A stretch of 64,000 nucleotides of DNA, from the NCBI GenBank assembly GCA_043800905.1, contig JAZDMO010000007.1:18275-82274 (forward strand), in the 5' to 3' direction. The notes below the pieces were generated by a model that saw nothing but the letters and a program-made list of their open reading frames with translations, searched no databases and had not been told where the DNA came from. The DNA comes from JAHITU01 sp043800905 (GTDB lineage: Bacteria > Patescibacteriota > Minisyncoccia > Phycocordibacterales > UBA12079). Of the stretch, positions 6,289 through 13,309 are shown in pieces. The translations under genes and the position numbers were made by a program. Each line of letters starts with the position of its first letter. The first letter of the stretch is position 1.

Positions 6289-8295
6289 ATGAAAGTTAAT
6301 ATTCCAGAAGACATTATAAAAAGATATGAAAAACTTAAGAAGACGGTTGAAAAACACCGTCATGATTATCATGTTTTGGACAAACAGGAAATTTCTGAAG
6401 AAGCTTTGGATTCTTTAAAAAATGAATTAGTAAAAATTGAACAAGAGTATCCTTCATTGATTACTTCTGATTCTCCCAGTCAAAGAGTGGCAGGAAAGCC
6501 TTTAGATAAGTTTGAAAAAATTCCTCATAAAGTAGCCCAGTGGTCTTTTAACGATGCTTTTGATGAAGAAGATATTGTTGCGTTTGACGAAAGAGTTAAA
6601 CGAGCCTTAGGAATAGCTTTGACTGAAAAAATAGAATATGTGTGTGAGTTAAAAATTGATGGGATGCATATTGTTTTAGAATATGAAAAAGGAAATTTAA
6701 TAATGGCGGCTACTCGGGGAGATGGGAAAGTTGGAGAAAATGTCTTGTTGAACGCTAAAACTATTCAATCTATTCCTCTTAAATTAAAAGAGGATGTTTC
6801 TGTTATTGCAGAGGGTGAAATTTGGATGGCGAAAGATACTTTTGAAAAAATTAACAAGGATTTAGAAAAGAAAGGAGACAAACTTTATGCTAACCCTCGT
6901 AATTTAACTTCGGGAACTATGCGACAATTAGATCCCAAAATTGTGGCGGAAAGAAAATTGGATTGTTTTATTTATGATGTTTCTTATCCTGAAGAAATGG
7001 TGCCAGAAACTCAATTGGGGGAATTGGAATTATTGAAAAAATGGGGCTTTAAGGTTTCTACTCATTTTGAAAAATGTCAGGGAATTGATGAAGTTATTAC
7101 TTTTTGGAAGAAATGGCAAAAAAAATCAGAAAAAGAAAATTATTGGATAGACGGAGTGGTTTTAAAAGTGAATGATAGAAATTTACAAACTAAATTGGGT
7201 TACACTGGTAAAGCTCCGCGTTTTGCAATTGCTTTTAAATTCCCTACTGAACAAGTTACTACAGTGGTAGAAGATATTGTTTTGCAAGTGGGAAGAACGG
7301 GGGTTTTAACTCCAGTGGCTCATTTGCGACCAGTGTCGGTTTTGGGTTCAGTGGTTTCGCGCTGTACTTTACATAATGAAGATGAAATTAAGCGTTTGGA
7401 TGTGCGGATTGGGGATACAATTATTTTAGAAAAAGCCGGAGATGTGATTCCTAAAATTGTTGCGGTATTAAAAGAAATGAGAACGGGGGAAGAAAAACCC
7501 TTTCGTTATCCTAAAAAAGTTTTAGCTTGTGGAGGAGATGGAAGTATTGAAAAAATTCCAGGGCAGGTAGCATGGCGTTGTGTGAACAAAAACTCTTTTG
7601 ACCAACAAAAAAGAAAATTTCACCATTTCGTGTCCAAGAAAGTTTTTGATATAGAAAATTTGGGACCAAAAGTTATTGATGTTTTGTTAGAAAATAATTT
7701 AATTAATTCTTTTGAAGATATTTTTTCTCTAAAGAAGGGAGATTTGTTGGCTTTACCGCGTTTTGCGGAAAAATCGGTGGATAATTTATTAGAAGCGATA
7801 GAAAAAGCGAGAAAAATAGATTTGGCTCGTTTTATTATGTCTTTATCAATTGATGGTGTGGGTGAAGAAACGGCTATTGATTTAGCAAATACTTTTGGTT
7901 CTTTTGAAAAATTTAGAAAGGCTTCTTACGAAGATTTGGATAAGATTGAAGGGGTGGGAGAAGTGGTCGCTCAGGCAATTGTTCTGTGGTTTAAAGATGA
8001 AAAAAATATTAAAATGTTAGAGGCTTTAGTTAAAGAAGTGAAAATTGTTAATCCCAAAAAACTTTCTCAAAAATTAGCTAATCAAGTTTTTGTTTTGACG
8101 GGGTCAATGGAAGCTATGGGGCGAGATGAAGCTAAAGAAAAAATTCGTTTGTTTGGTGGTTCGGTTTCTAGTTCGGTTTCAGAAAAAACTACTTATGTGG
8201 TGGCGGGGGAAAGGGCGGGTTCAAAATATGATAAGGCTCAAAAATTGGGAATAAAAATTCTCACTGAAAAAGAATTTTTGGATTTGGTTAAATAA
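6289..8295 (+). CDS. ligA: NAD-dependent DNA ligase LigA
   Basis: This 668-aa ligase seals nicks in replication and repair using NAD+. Visible in order: an N-terminal Ia domain with HDYHVLDKQEISE, the adenylation domain with catalytic Lys122 in CELKIDG and ATRGDGKVGENV, the OB fold (QVGRTGVLTPVAHL, LHNEDEI), helix-hairpin-helix repeats (LPRFAEKSVDNLLEAIEKA, IEGVGEVVAQAI) and a C-terminal BRCT domain (VFVLTGSMEAMGRDEA). The zinc finger is degenerate: only Cys414 and Cys431 are seen, where family members normally have four cysteines, and the usual NxxCPAQ is NKNSFDQQ. A TATAAT at 6267-6272 lies 16 bp before the ATG. Confidence 0.97.
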   Translation: MKVNIPEDIIKRYEKLKKTVEKHRHDYHVLDKQEISEEALDSLKNELVKIEQEYPSLITSDSPSQRVAGKPLDKFEKIPHKVAQWSFNDAFDEEDIVAFDERVKRALGIALTEKIEYVCELKIDGMHIVLEYEKGNLIMAATRGDGKVGENVLLNAKTIQSIPLKLKEDVSVIAEGEIWMAKDTFEKINKDLEKKGDKLYANPRNLTSGTMRQLDPKIVAERKLDCFIYDVSYPEEMVPETQLGELELLKKWGFKVSTHFEKCQGIDEVITFWKKWQKKSEKENYWIDGVVLKVNDRNLQTKLGYTGKAPRFAIAFKFPTEQVTTVVEDIVLQVGRTGVLTPVAHLRPVSVLGSVVSRCTLHNEDEIKRLDVRIGDTIILEKAGDVIPKIVAVLKEMRTGEEKPFRYPKKVLACGGDGSIEKIPGQVAWRCVNKNSFDQQKRKFHHFVSKKVFDIENLGPKVIDVLLENNLINSFEDIFSLKKGDLLALPRFAEKSVDNLLEAIEKARKIDLARFIMSLSIDGVGEETAIDLANTFGSFEKFRKASYEDLDKIEGVGEVVAQAIVLWFKDEKNIKMLEALVKEVKIVNPKKLSQKLANQVFVLTGSMEAMGRDEAKEKIRLFGGSVSSSVSEKTTYVVAGERAGSKYDKAQKLGIKILTEKEFLDLVK

Positions 8296-8302
8296 ATAAA
8301 AA

Positions 8303-8335
8303 GACGGGCGAGGCTTTAGCCTCGCCCGTCTTTTT
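8303..8335 (+). terminator. Rho-independent terminator after ligA
   Basis: Perfect 12-bp stem GACGGGCGAGGC / GCCTCGCCCGTC with a TTTA loop and TTTTT tail. The rest of 8336-8525 is AT-rich with no gene recognised. Confidence 0.9.
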
Positions 8336-8525
8336 ATTTCTATCGTTTTTTTGAATCTACTATTTTTTGATTGTTTTAATAATAGATTCTGAAAAATGTA
8401 TAAATTGTTGTTGAGATGATATAAATTGTTTCCATAATTTTTATAGATATTTAAGTATCTATAATATATATTATATAACAGTATGCTTGTGTTTGTCAAG
8501 TGTTTTAAAAACAATGGTTTTGGGC

Positions 8526-8531
8526 TATAAT
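8526..8531 (+). promoter_or_regulatory. -10 box, leaderless promoter of gatC
   Basis: TATAAT ends 7 bp before the gatC ATG at 8539, with no room for an SD. Confidence 0.7.
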
Positions 8532-8538
8532 TAGAACT

Positions 8539-8817
8539 ATGGAAATACAAAATATAGAGAATTTAGCTAATTTGTGTCGAATAAAATTATCTGAAAGTGA
8601 AAAACAAGAGCTCTTAAATGAAATGGGCTCTATTCTTAATTTTATTGAACAAATTCAACAGGTGAAGACTGAAGATCTAAAAAATGAAGCGGGAGAACTA
8701 AGAAATGTGATGCGAGATGATGAAGCTTTAAATAAAGGAGGTGAATTTACTGATGCTATTTTAGCTGAAGCACCGAATCGAGAAGGACAATATATTAAAG
8801 TAAAAAAAATACTTTAA
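8539..8817 (+). CDS. gatC: Asp-tRNA(Asn)/Glu-tRNA(Gln) amidotransferase subunit C
   Basis: The 92-aa protein has the full GatC pattern: IENLANLCRIKLSESEKQELLNEMGSILNFIEQIQQV and a C-terminal VMRDDE...ILAEAPNREGQYIKVKKIL. GatC stabilises the GatA-GatB complex that converts misacylated Glu-tRNA(Gln) or Asp-tRNA(Asn) to the amide form. It lies 177 bp before gatA with a palindromic repeat in between. gatB is not in this window. Confidence 0.95.
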   Translation: MEIQNIENLANLCRIKLSESEKQELLNEMGSILNFIEQIQQVKTEDLKNEAGELRNVMRDDEALNKGGEFTDAILAEAPNREGQYIKVKKIL

Positions 8818-8832
8818 CATATTTTTCAAATG

Positions 8833-8970
8833 TTGGATTGCCACGATTAAATTTTTATTAAAAAATTTAATCTCGCAAAGACGGATTTTGCAAAGCAAAA
8901 TTCGTTAGGAAAATCAAAGATTTTCGTCTTTGCGAGGAGTGAAGTGAAACGGAACGACGAAGCAATCCAG
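8833..8970. repeat. Compound palindromic repeat between gatC and gatA
   Basis: TTGGATTGCCACG, an AT-rich palindrome (ATTAAATTTTTATT...), CTCGCAAAGACGG, a second AT-rich segment, then CGTCTTTGCGAGG and GACGAAGCAATCCAG. This is two oppositely oriented copies of the same repeat family joined together. Confidence 0.85.
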
Positions 8971-8994
8971 TATAAAAATAAATTAAATACAATT

Positions 8995-10422
8995 ATGAAA
9001 ATAGACTTACAAAACTTAACAATCAAAAAAGCGCATGAGGCCATGAAAGCTGGCGAATATACGGCTCAAGATTTAGCTCAAGCTTATTTAGACAATATTG
9101 ATGAAAGTCTAAATGCTTTCCTTGTGGTTTTTGATGATGTTTTAGAACAAGCTAAAAAAGCGGATGAAAAATTTAAAGATGGAACAGCCGAGTTATTGAC
9201 AGGAATCCCGATGGCAATTAAAAATAATATTTTGATTGAAGGGAAAAAAACCACAGCTGGTTCAAAAATTTTAGAAAATTATCGTGCCACTTATGATGCT
9301 ACTGTCATTAAAAAATTAAAAAGAGCGGGAGTGGTATTTATTGGCGGAACTAACTTAGATGAATTTGCTATGGGTTCTTCCACAGAAAATTCAGCTTTTG
9401 GTGTGGTAAAAAATCCTTATGACATTACACGAGTTCCGGGAGGTTCTTCGGGTGGATCAGCAGTGGCAGTCGCAGCTAATATGGCTTTAGTAGCTTTAGG
9501 AACTGATACGGGTGGTTCTATTCGTCAGCCAGCTGGTTTTACTGGTCTTTATGGTTTAAAGACTACCTACGGACGAGTTTCTCGTTATGGAGCGATTGCT
9601 ATGGGATCTTCTTTGGATCAAATAGGACCTTTTGCTAAAAATATTGATGATTTAAAAATTGTTTATGATTGTATTAAAGGTGAAGACAAAAATGACAGCA
9701 CCTCATTGTCTAAAAGAATAATAGAAAAAGAAGAAATAAAAATTGATTTAGCTAAAATTAAAACTATCGGAGTGCCAATGTCATTTTTGGAAGGAGTGGA
9801 TGAAGATGTCAAAAAAAACTTTGAAAAATCAGTGGAAAAATTAAAAACTCTTGGTTACGAAATTAAGAATATAGATTTGCCAAATGTGAATCATATTTTG
9901 GCTGTTTATTATATAGTGATGTTTGCAGAGGTTTCTACTAACTTAGCGCGTTTTGACGGGGTGCGTTATGGTTTGCATGTGGAAGGAGAAAATCTTTTAG
10001 AGAATTACAAAAAAACTAAAGGACAGGGTTTTGGAAAGGAGGTGCGTCGCAGAATTATGTTGGGAACCTATATTTTATCGGCAGGTTATAAAGATGCTTA
10101 TTACAAAAAAGCTCAAGCCTTGAGAGAACTAATTAAAAGAGATTTTAAAAAAGCTTTTGAAGGAGTAGGCGCTATAATAACTCCGACTTCACCTACTCCG
10201 GCTTTTAAAATTGGAGAAAAAGCGAGTGACCCTTTGCAAATGTATTTAGCTGATGTATTTACTGTGCCTGCAAACGTGGTTGGTATTCCAGCAATTTCTG
10301 TACCAGAAGGAGAAGTAGAGCGAGATGGAAAAAAATTACCGACTGGCTTATTGGTGAGTGCTCCTTATTTGCATGAAAATGTTTTATTTAAGATAAGCGA
10401 AGACTTACAAAATATTTCTTAA
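8995..10422 (+). CDS. gatA: Glu-tRNA(Gln)/Asp-tRNA(Asn) amidotransferase subunit A
   Basis: This 475-aa amidase-signature protein releases ammonia from glutamine for the GatCAB transamidation. The Ser-cisSer-Lys triad is intact: Lys76 in MAIKNNIL, Ser151 in PGGSSGGSAVAVAAN and Ser175 in DTGGSIRQPA. ATG 8995 is chosen; the in-frame ATG at 8944 would add codons made from the upstream palindromic repeat. The C-terminus includes the family's PTSPTPAFKIGEK segment. It follows gatC and lacks an obvious promoter of its own. Confidence 0.97.
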   Translation: MKIDLQNLTIKKAHEAMKAGEYTAQDLAQAYLDNIDESLNAFLVVFDDVLEQAKKADEKFKDGTAELLTGIPMAIKNNILIEGKKTTAGSKILENYRATYDATVIKKLKRAGVVFIGGTNLDEFAMGSSTENSAFGVVKNPYDITRVPGGSSGGSAVAVAANMALVALGTDTGGSIRQPAGFTGLYGLKTTYGRVSRYGAIAMGSSLDQIGPFAKNIDDLKIVYDCIKGEDKNDSTSLSKRIIEKEEIKIDLAKIKTIGVPMSFLEGVDEDVKKNFEKSVEKLKTLGYEIKNIDLPNVNHILAVYYIVMFAEVSTNLARFDGVRYGLHVEGENLLENYKKTKGQGFGKEVRRRIMLGTYILSAGYKDAYYKKAQALRELIKRDFKKAFEGVGAIITPTSPTPAFKIGEKASDPLQMYLADVFTVPANVVGIPAISVPEGEVERDGKKLPTGLLVSAPYLHENVLFKISEDLQNIS

Positions 10423-10549
10423 GAAATACTTTGAATTATAAATTTAAAATTTTAAATTATAAAATGGCGAGGCTTTAACTTTTCCTCCTTTTGTCTTTTT
10501 AAATATACTTTTTCACTTTTAGCTTTTCCTTTTTAGTTTTTGGTTGTGT

Positions 10550-10555
10550 TATAAT
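10550..10555 (+). promoter_or_regulatory. -10 box, leaderless promoter
   Basis: TATAAT ends 7 bp before the ATG at 10563. The preceding intergenic stretch (10423-10549) is AT-rich with an AATTTAAAATTTTAAATT palindrome. Confidence 0.7.
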
Positions 10556-10562
10556 TTATTAT

Positions 10563-11147
10563 ATGGAGCATATTGACTTTTTAAATATTCAGCAAATATA
10601 TTATTGGATTTATCTTTTAATTAAAAATATTTTTTATTTTTTAAATCCGGCTCACTTAATTGAGTTTTTTTATGAATACTGGCCTATATTCATGTTCTAT
10701 TCTTTTTTTATTTCAGGGGCTTTGTTTTTGGGAATTATTTATACTTATAAAAAAAGAGCGATTGTTCTTGAGGCTAACGCAAAAATATTTGATACTGTAA
10801 TTTCAGGAGCTGGTTTTTCAAACGGTGAAATTAAAAATGAACGTTGGGAAAAGATTTTACAACAGATTAATTCTGAATCACAGTCTGATTGGAAAATGGC
10901 CATTATTGATGCCGATGTAATTTTGGATGAAATTTTAGTTAGTTCTGGATATCATGGAGATTCTTTAGGAGAAAGATTGAGGAGTGTTGAGATTAGCGAT
11001 TTTACAACTTTGAATAGTGCTTGGGAAGCCCACAAAATAAGAAATATGATAGCTCATGGAGGAGCTGATGCTATGTTGACTAGTCGAATGGCAAAAAGAG
11101 CAATTTCTTTATATAAAGAAGTTTTTGAAGAATTTGAATATATCTAA
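10563..11147 (+). CDS. Membrane protein with HEPN-like RX4H motif
   Basis: The 194-aa protein has one or two N-terminal membrane segments (FMFYSFFISGALFLGIIYTY, about residues 43-62, and possibly 12-28), then a cytosolic helical domain. Near the C-terminus, EAHKIRNMIAHGG (Arg160 to His165) matches the R-x4-6-H signature of HEPN domains. Many HEPN proteins are RNases or nucleotide-binding helical bundles, and an RNxxAHG word is typical of them. Function is unassigned here; I see no adjacent nucleotidyltransferase partner. The next genes are tRNAs. Confidence 0.6.
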   Translation: MEHIDFLNIQQIYYWIYLLIKNIFYFLNPAHLIEFFYEYWPIFMFYSFFISGALFLGIIYTYKKRAIVLEANAKIFDTVISGAGFSNGEIKNERWEKILQQINSESQSDWKMAIIDADVILDEILVSSGYHGDSLGERLRSVEISDFTTLNSAWEAHKIRNMIAHGGADAMLTSRMAKRAISLYKEVFEEFEYI

Positions 11148-11183
11148 ATTAGTAAGTTAGTTATTAGATAAACTTAGTTTTTA

Positions 11184-11208
11184 GGAGGCGAGCTGTAGGT
11201 CCGCCTCC
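11184..11208 (+). terminator. Terminator-like hairpin
   Basis: A 7-bp stem GGAGGCG / CGCCTCC with an 11-nt loop is followed by a T-rich stretch, 37 bp after the stop of the HEPN-like gene. Confidence 0.6.
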
Positions 11209-11350
11209 ATACTTTTCAATATTTTTTGTTTGATTTTTCACGTTTTTTGTTATATATTACATAGGTTAGTTAAAAGTTTTGAGGCAAGAAAAATCACAAA
11301 GTAATTTTTTCTAATTCTCTAAAAACTAAAAGCTAATCTACTAAACATAT

Positions 11351-11420
11351 CGCGGGATGGTGTAGTGGTCGCACGCATGAGTCTTATGACTCATAACCTC
11401 AAAGGAGGTTAGATTGTTTA
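11351..11420 (+). pseudogene. Degenerate tRNA-fMet copy
   Basis: The first 25 bases repeat the genuine tRNA-fMet (11447-11517), as does the preceding ATAT. The anticodon-loop word CTCATAACCTC is also present, but 14 extra bases replace one side of the anticodon stem (forming ATGAGTC-TTAT-GACTCAT). No T-arm or 3' acceptor strand can be found. It is unlikely to fold as a tRNA. Confidence 0.7.
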
Positions 11421-11446
11421 TAAAATTGAAAGTTGAAAACATATAT

Positions 11447-11517
11447 CGCGGGATGGTGTAGTGGTCGCACGGGAGGCTCATAACCTCCAGGGGTTTGTTC
11501 GATTCAAACTTCCGCAA
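11447..11517 (+). tRNA. Initiator tRNA-fMet (CAT)
   Basis: The acceptor CGCGGGA pairs with TTCCGC and leaves the C1-A72 mismatch that marks initiator tRNAs. The anticodon stem is GGAGG/CCTCC with loop CTCATAA and the T-arm is GTTTG-TTCGATT-CAAAC. The D-loop is short. CCA is not encoded. Confidence 0.92.
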
Positions 11518-11526
11518 CAAGTAAAC

Positions 11527-11556
11527 AAAACCACCTTAATTAAGGTGGTTTTGTTT
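11527..11556 (+). terminator. Terminator after tRNA-fMet
   Basis: Perfect palindrome AAAACCACCTTAA / TTAAGGTGGTTTT followed by GTTTT. Confidence 0.8.
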
Positions 11557-11613
11557 TGGGAAGTATTTAAAATTTTTTGTAAATATGTTATATTGTTTTT
11601 CGTATTAATAAAT

Positions 11614-11687
11614 GTCGGCGTAGCTCAGTTGGTTAGAGCGCAGCACTCATAAAGCTGAGGTCGAAGGTTCAACTCCTTCCGTCGACA
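11614..11687 (+). tRNA. tRNA-Met, elongator (CAT)
   Basis: The acceptor GTCGGCG pairs with CGTCGAC; the loop CTCATAA has anticodon CAT; discriminator A; no encoded CCA. The elongator Met call rests on the overall body. A lysidine-type tRNA-Ile(CAT) cannot be fully excluded, and the anticodon stem has an A-A mismatch at its loop end. Confidence 0.85.
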
Positions 11688-11738
11688 CACAGATTGTTGA
11701 GAAAATTAAGGATATCTGTTAAAGTATGTGTGCACTTT

Positions 11739-11812
11739 GCGGGTGTAGCTCAGCTGGTTAGAGCGTCCGCCTGTCACGCGGAAGGTCGAGGGTTCAAGTC
11801 CCTTCACTCGCG
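11739..11812 (+). tRNA. tRNA-Asp (GTC)
   Basis: Acceptor GCGGGTG / CACTCGC, anticodon loop CTGTCAC, discriminator G as usual for tRNA-Asp. CCA is not encoded. Confidence 0.94.
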
Positions 11813-11820
11813 CAAAATTA

Positions 11821-11850
11821 AAAAACTGAAACTTTTTGTTTCGGTTTTTT
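11821..11850 (+). terminator. Terminator after tRNA-Asp
   Basis: Stem ACTGAAAC / GTTTCGGT with loop TTTTT and a T6 tail. Confidence 0.85.
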
Positions 11851-11903
11851 AATTTATATTGAAAATATATAGTTTTTCATATATTATTTAAATTGGTTTA
11901 AAA

Positions 11904-11976
11904 GCCAATGTAGCTCAGTTGGTAGAGCACCCCCATGGTCAGGGGGAGGTCTGCGGTTCAATCCCGCACATTGGCT
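11904..11976 (+). tRNA. tRNA-Thr (GGT)
   Basis: Acceptor GCCAATG / CATTGGC and anticodon stem CCCCC/GGGGG with loop ATGGTCA, giving anticodon GGT. Position 37 is C, where a purine is nearly universal, and position 32 is A. The bases after discriminator T are CCA (11977-11979), so CCA may be encoded. Confidence 0.88.
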
Positions 11977-12000
11977 CCAATTATAGAGGAGATGAGTTTC

Positions 12001-12073
12001 GCCCTCTTAGCTCATCTGGTAGAGCAACGGTATCGTAAATCGTAGGTGGTCGGTTCAAGTCCGACAGAGGGCT
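12001..12073 (+). tRNA. tRNA-Thr (CGT)
   Basis: Acceptor GCCCTCT / AGAGGGC, anticodon stem ACGGT/ATCGT with loop ATCGTAA, T-arm GTCGG-TTCAAGT-CCGAC. It lies 21 bp after the preceding tRNA-Thr and the two are probably cotranscribed. Confidence 0.92.
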
Positions 12074-12090
12074 CAATAGATATTTTGGTA

Positions 12091-12144
12091 GTCGCCTCAT
12101 CGGCGACCCGCTGGAGAGGAGGGTTCAATTCTGCGAGGTGACTC
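12091..12144 (+). other. tRNA-like fragment
   Basis: GTCGCCT at the start can pair with AGGTGAC at the end like an acceptor stem, and GGTTCAATTC resembles a T-loop. Only 54 bases lie between, the anticodon arm is missing, and the 5' part also folds as GTCGCC-TCATC-GGCGAC. It looks like a remnant of another tRNA gene in the array. Confidence 0.45.
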
Positions 12145-12171
12145 ATGAGTTTTAATTATATATTTCAGAAT

Positions 12172-12205
12172 GACATTCTATCATTCTATAGAATGATAGA
12201 ATGTC
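12172..12205 (+). terminator. 34-bp palindrome ending the tRNA cluster
   Basis: Perfect inverted repeat GACATTCTATCATTC / GAATGATAGAATGTC around TATA. It is AT-rich and has only a short T tail, so termination is likely but not certain. Confidence 0.6.
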
Positions 12206-12216
12206 TTTAAATTAGC

Positions 12217-12245
12217 TGGATACAAAATACCAAATACTATATACT
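12217..12245 (+). promoter_or_regulatory. Dispersed promoter-bearing repeat upstream of rsmI
   Basis: TGGATACAAAATACCAAATA followed by CTATATACT supplies a TATACT -10 box (12240-12245) 6 bp before the rsmI ATG. Closely similar copies lie at 14511-14550 (reverse) and 21222-21250. Confidence 0.65.
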
Positions 12246-12251
12246 AATTTC

Positions 12252-12944
12252 ATGAATAATTTTTATATTGTCGCTACACCCATAGGAAATTTAGAAGATA
12301 TTACTTTGCGAGCTTTGAGAATTCTTAAAGAAGTGGATTTAATATTGTGCGAAGATACTCGGGTGACCAAAAAACTTTTAGATAAATATGAAATACAAAC
12401 TCCGACTCTTTCTTATCATTCTTTTAGCGGGAAAATTAAAACAGATAAAATTTTAGATTTGTTGGGAGAAGGAAAAAATTTAGCTTTGGTTTCTGATGCG
12501 GGAACTCCAACAATTTCTGATCCCGGATTTCAATTAGTTAAAGAGGTTAAGGAAAAATTTGGTGAAAAGGTTGTGATTTTACCAATCCCTGGTCCTAGTG
12601 CTGTGGTTTCTGCGCTTTCAGTTAGTGGTTTACTAGCGGATTCTTTTACCTTTTTAGGATTTCTTCCTCATAAAAAAGGGAAACAAACTTTAATTCAAGA
12701 AATTTTTGATTCAAAGCGAACTATGGTTTTTTATGAATCTCCACATCGAGTTTTAAAAACTTTGAAAATGTTGGAAGCAGTAGATGAGCAAAAAGAAAAA
12801 AAGATTGTAGTTGCTCGAGAGTTAACTAAAATGTTTGAACAAATCGTTTCTGGAAATATTTCGGAAGTAATTTTATATTTTGAACAAAATCCAGATAAAG
12901 TAAAAGGAGAGTTTGTTGTTTTGGTTGGAGCGATAAAGCATTAA
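12252..12944 (+). CDS. rsmI: 16S rRNA (cytidine1402-2'-O)-methyltransferase RsmI
   Basis: The 230-aa SAM-dependent methyltransferase of the tetrapyrrole-methylase fold modifies C1402 of 16S rRNA. Family motifs are all present: VATPIGNLEDITLRALRIL at the N-terminus, CEDTRVTKKLLDKY, SDAGTPTISDPGFQLV and PIPGPSAVVSALSVSGL. FYESPHRVLKTL follows. The length is slightly under the 280 usual, so the C-terminal extension is reduced. It appears leaderless from TATACT at 12240-12245. Confidence 0.96.
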   Translation: MNNFYIVATPIGNLEDITLRALRILKEVDLILCEDTRVTKKLLDKYEIQTPTLSYHSFSGKIKTDKILDLLGEGKNLALVSDAGTPTISDPGFQLVKEVKEKFGEKVVILPIPGPSAVVSALSVSGLLADSFTFLGFLPHKKGKQTLIQEIFDSKRTMVFYESPHRVLKTLKMLEAVDEQKEKKIVVARELTKMFEQIVSGNISEVILYFEQNPDKVKGEFVVLVGAIKH

Positions 12945-12962
12945 AACACAAAAACATAAAAA

Positions 12963-12982
12963 CCTGCCTGCCGGCAGGCAGG
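12963..12982. repeat. 20-bp palindrome CCTGCCTGCCGGCAGGCAGG
   Basis: A perfect GC-rich palindrome lies in the AT-rich gap after rsmI. Identical copies are at 20644-20663 (inside a glycosyltransferase gene) and 41791-41810, with variants in the 47.1-47.7 and 57.8-58.2 kb repeat clusters and in pheS. Confidence 0.9.
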
Positions 12983-13081
12983 CATTAAAACAAAGACGGT
13001 TGCAAAATGACAGTTTTTGTTTTTTGTTCTCGTGCTTTAATGTTCTTGTGTCTCTAATTTTGTATTCTAAAACAAATACAG

Positions 13082-13087
13082 TATAAT
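13082..13087 (+). promoter_or_regulatory. -10 box, leaderless promoter
   Basis: TATAAT ends 6 bp before the ATG at 13094. Confidence 0.7.
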
Positions 13088-13093
13088 ACGGCT

Positions 13094-13309
13094 ATGAAGA
13101 AGATAATTTTACTATCATTTATAATAATGGTCACTCCATTTTTAGGGATTCCAAGTCTTTGGAAAAATGTAATTTTTGTTTTTGCTGGTTTAATTATCAT
13201 TTTGAATACTTTTTCTGAAAATAAAAAAAATACATCTCATAGTCGTGAAGAAGTGAAAGATAATGTTTATGTTGAAAATGATAGTTCTGCAGAAATTAAA
13301 ACAGAATAA
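13094..13309 (+). CDS. Small membrane protein, unknown
   Basis: The 71-aa protein has two hydrophobic stretches (IILLSFIIMVTPFLGIP and NVIFVFAGLIIILNTF), which fit two transmembrane helices joined by a short turn, then a charged C-terminal tail. I do not recognise the family. Its stop lies inside the next reading frame (47-bp overlap if that gene starts at 13263), so the two are probably translationally coupled and may act together in the envelope. Confidence 0.6.
   Translation: MKKIILLSFIIMVTPFLGIPSLWKNVIFVFAGLIIILNTFSENKKNTSHSREEVKDNVYVENDSSAEIKTE

Noticed and set aside
8221..8550. Minus-strand frame over the ligA end and terminator
   Set aside because: It crosses the ligA terminator and the gatC promoter; Asn/Tyr/Leu-rich composition reflects AT-rich DNA.
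11461..11652. Open frame over the tRNA-fMet/tRNA-Met region
   Set aside because: It lies on two well-formed tRNA genes; GVAQLVRAQHS is the usual false translation of a tRNA.
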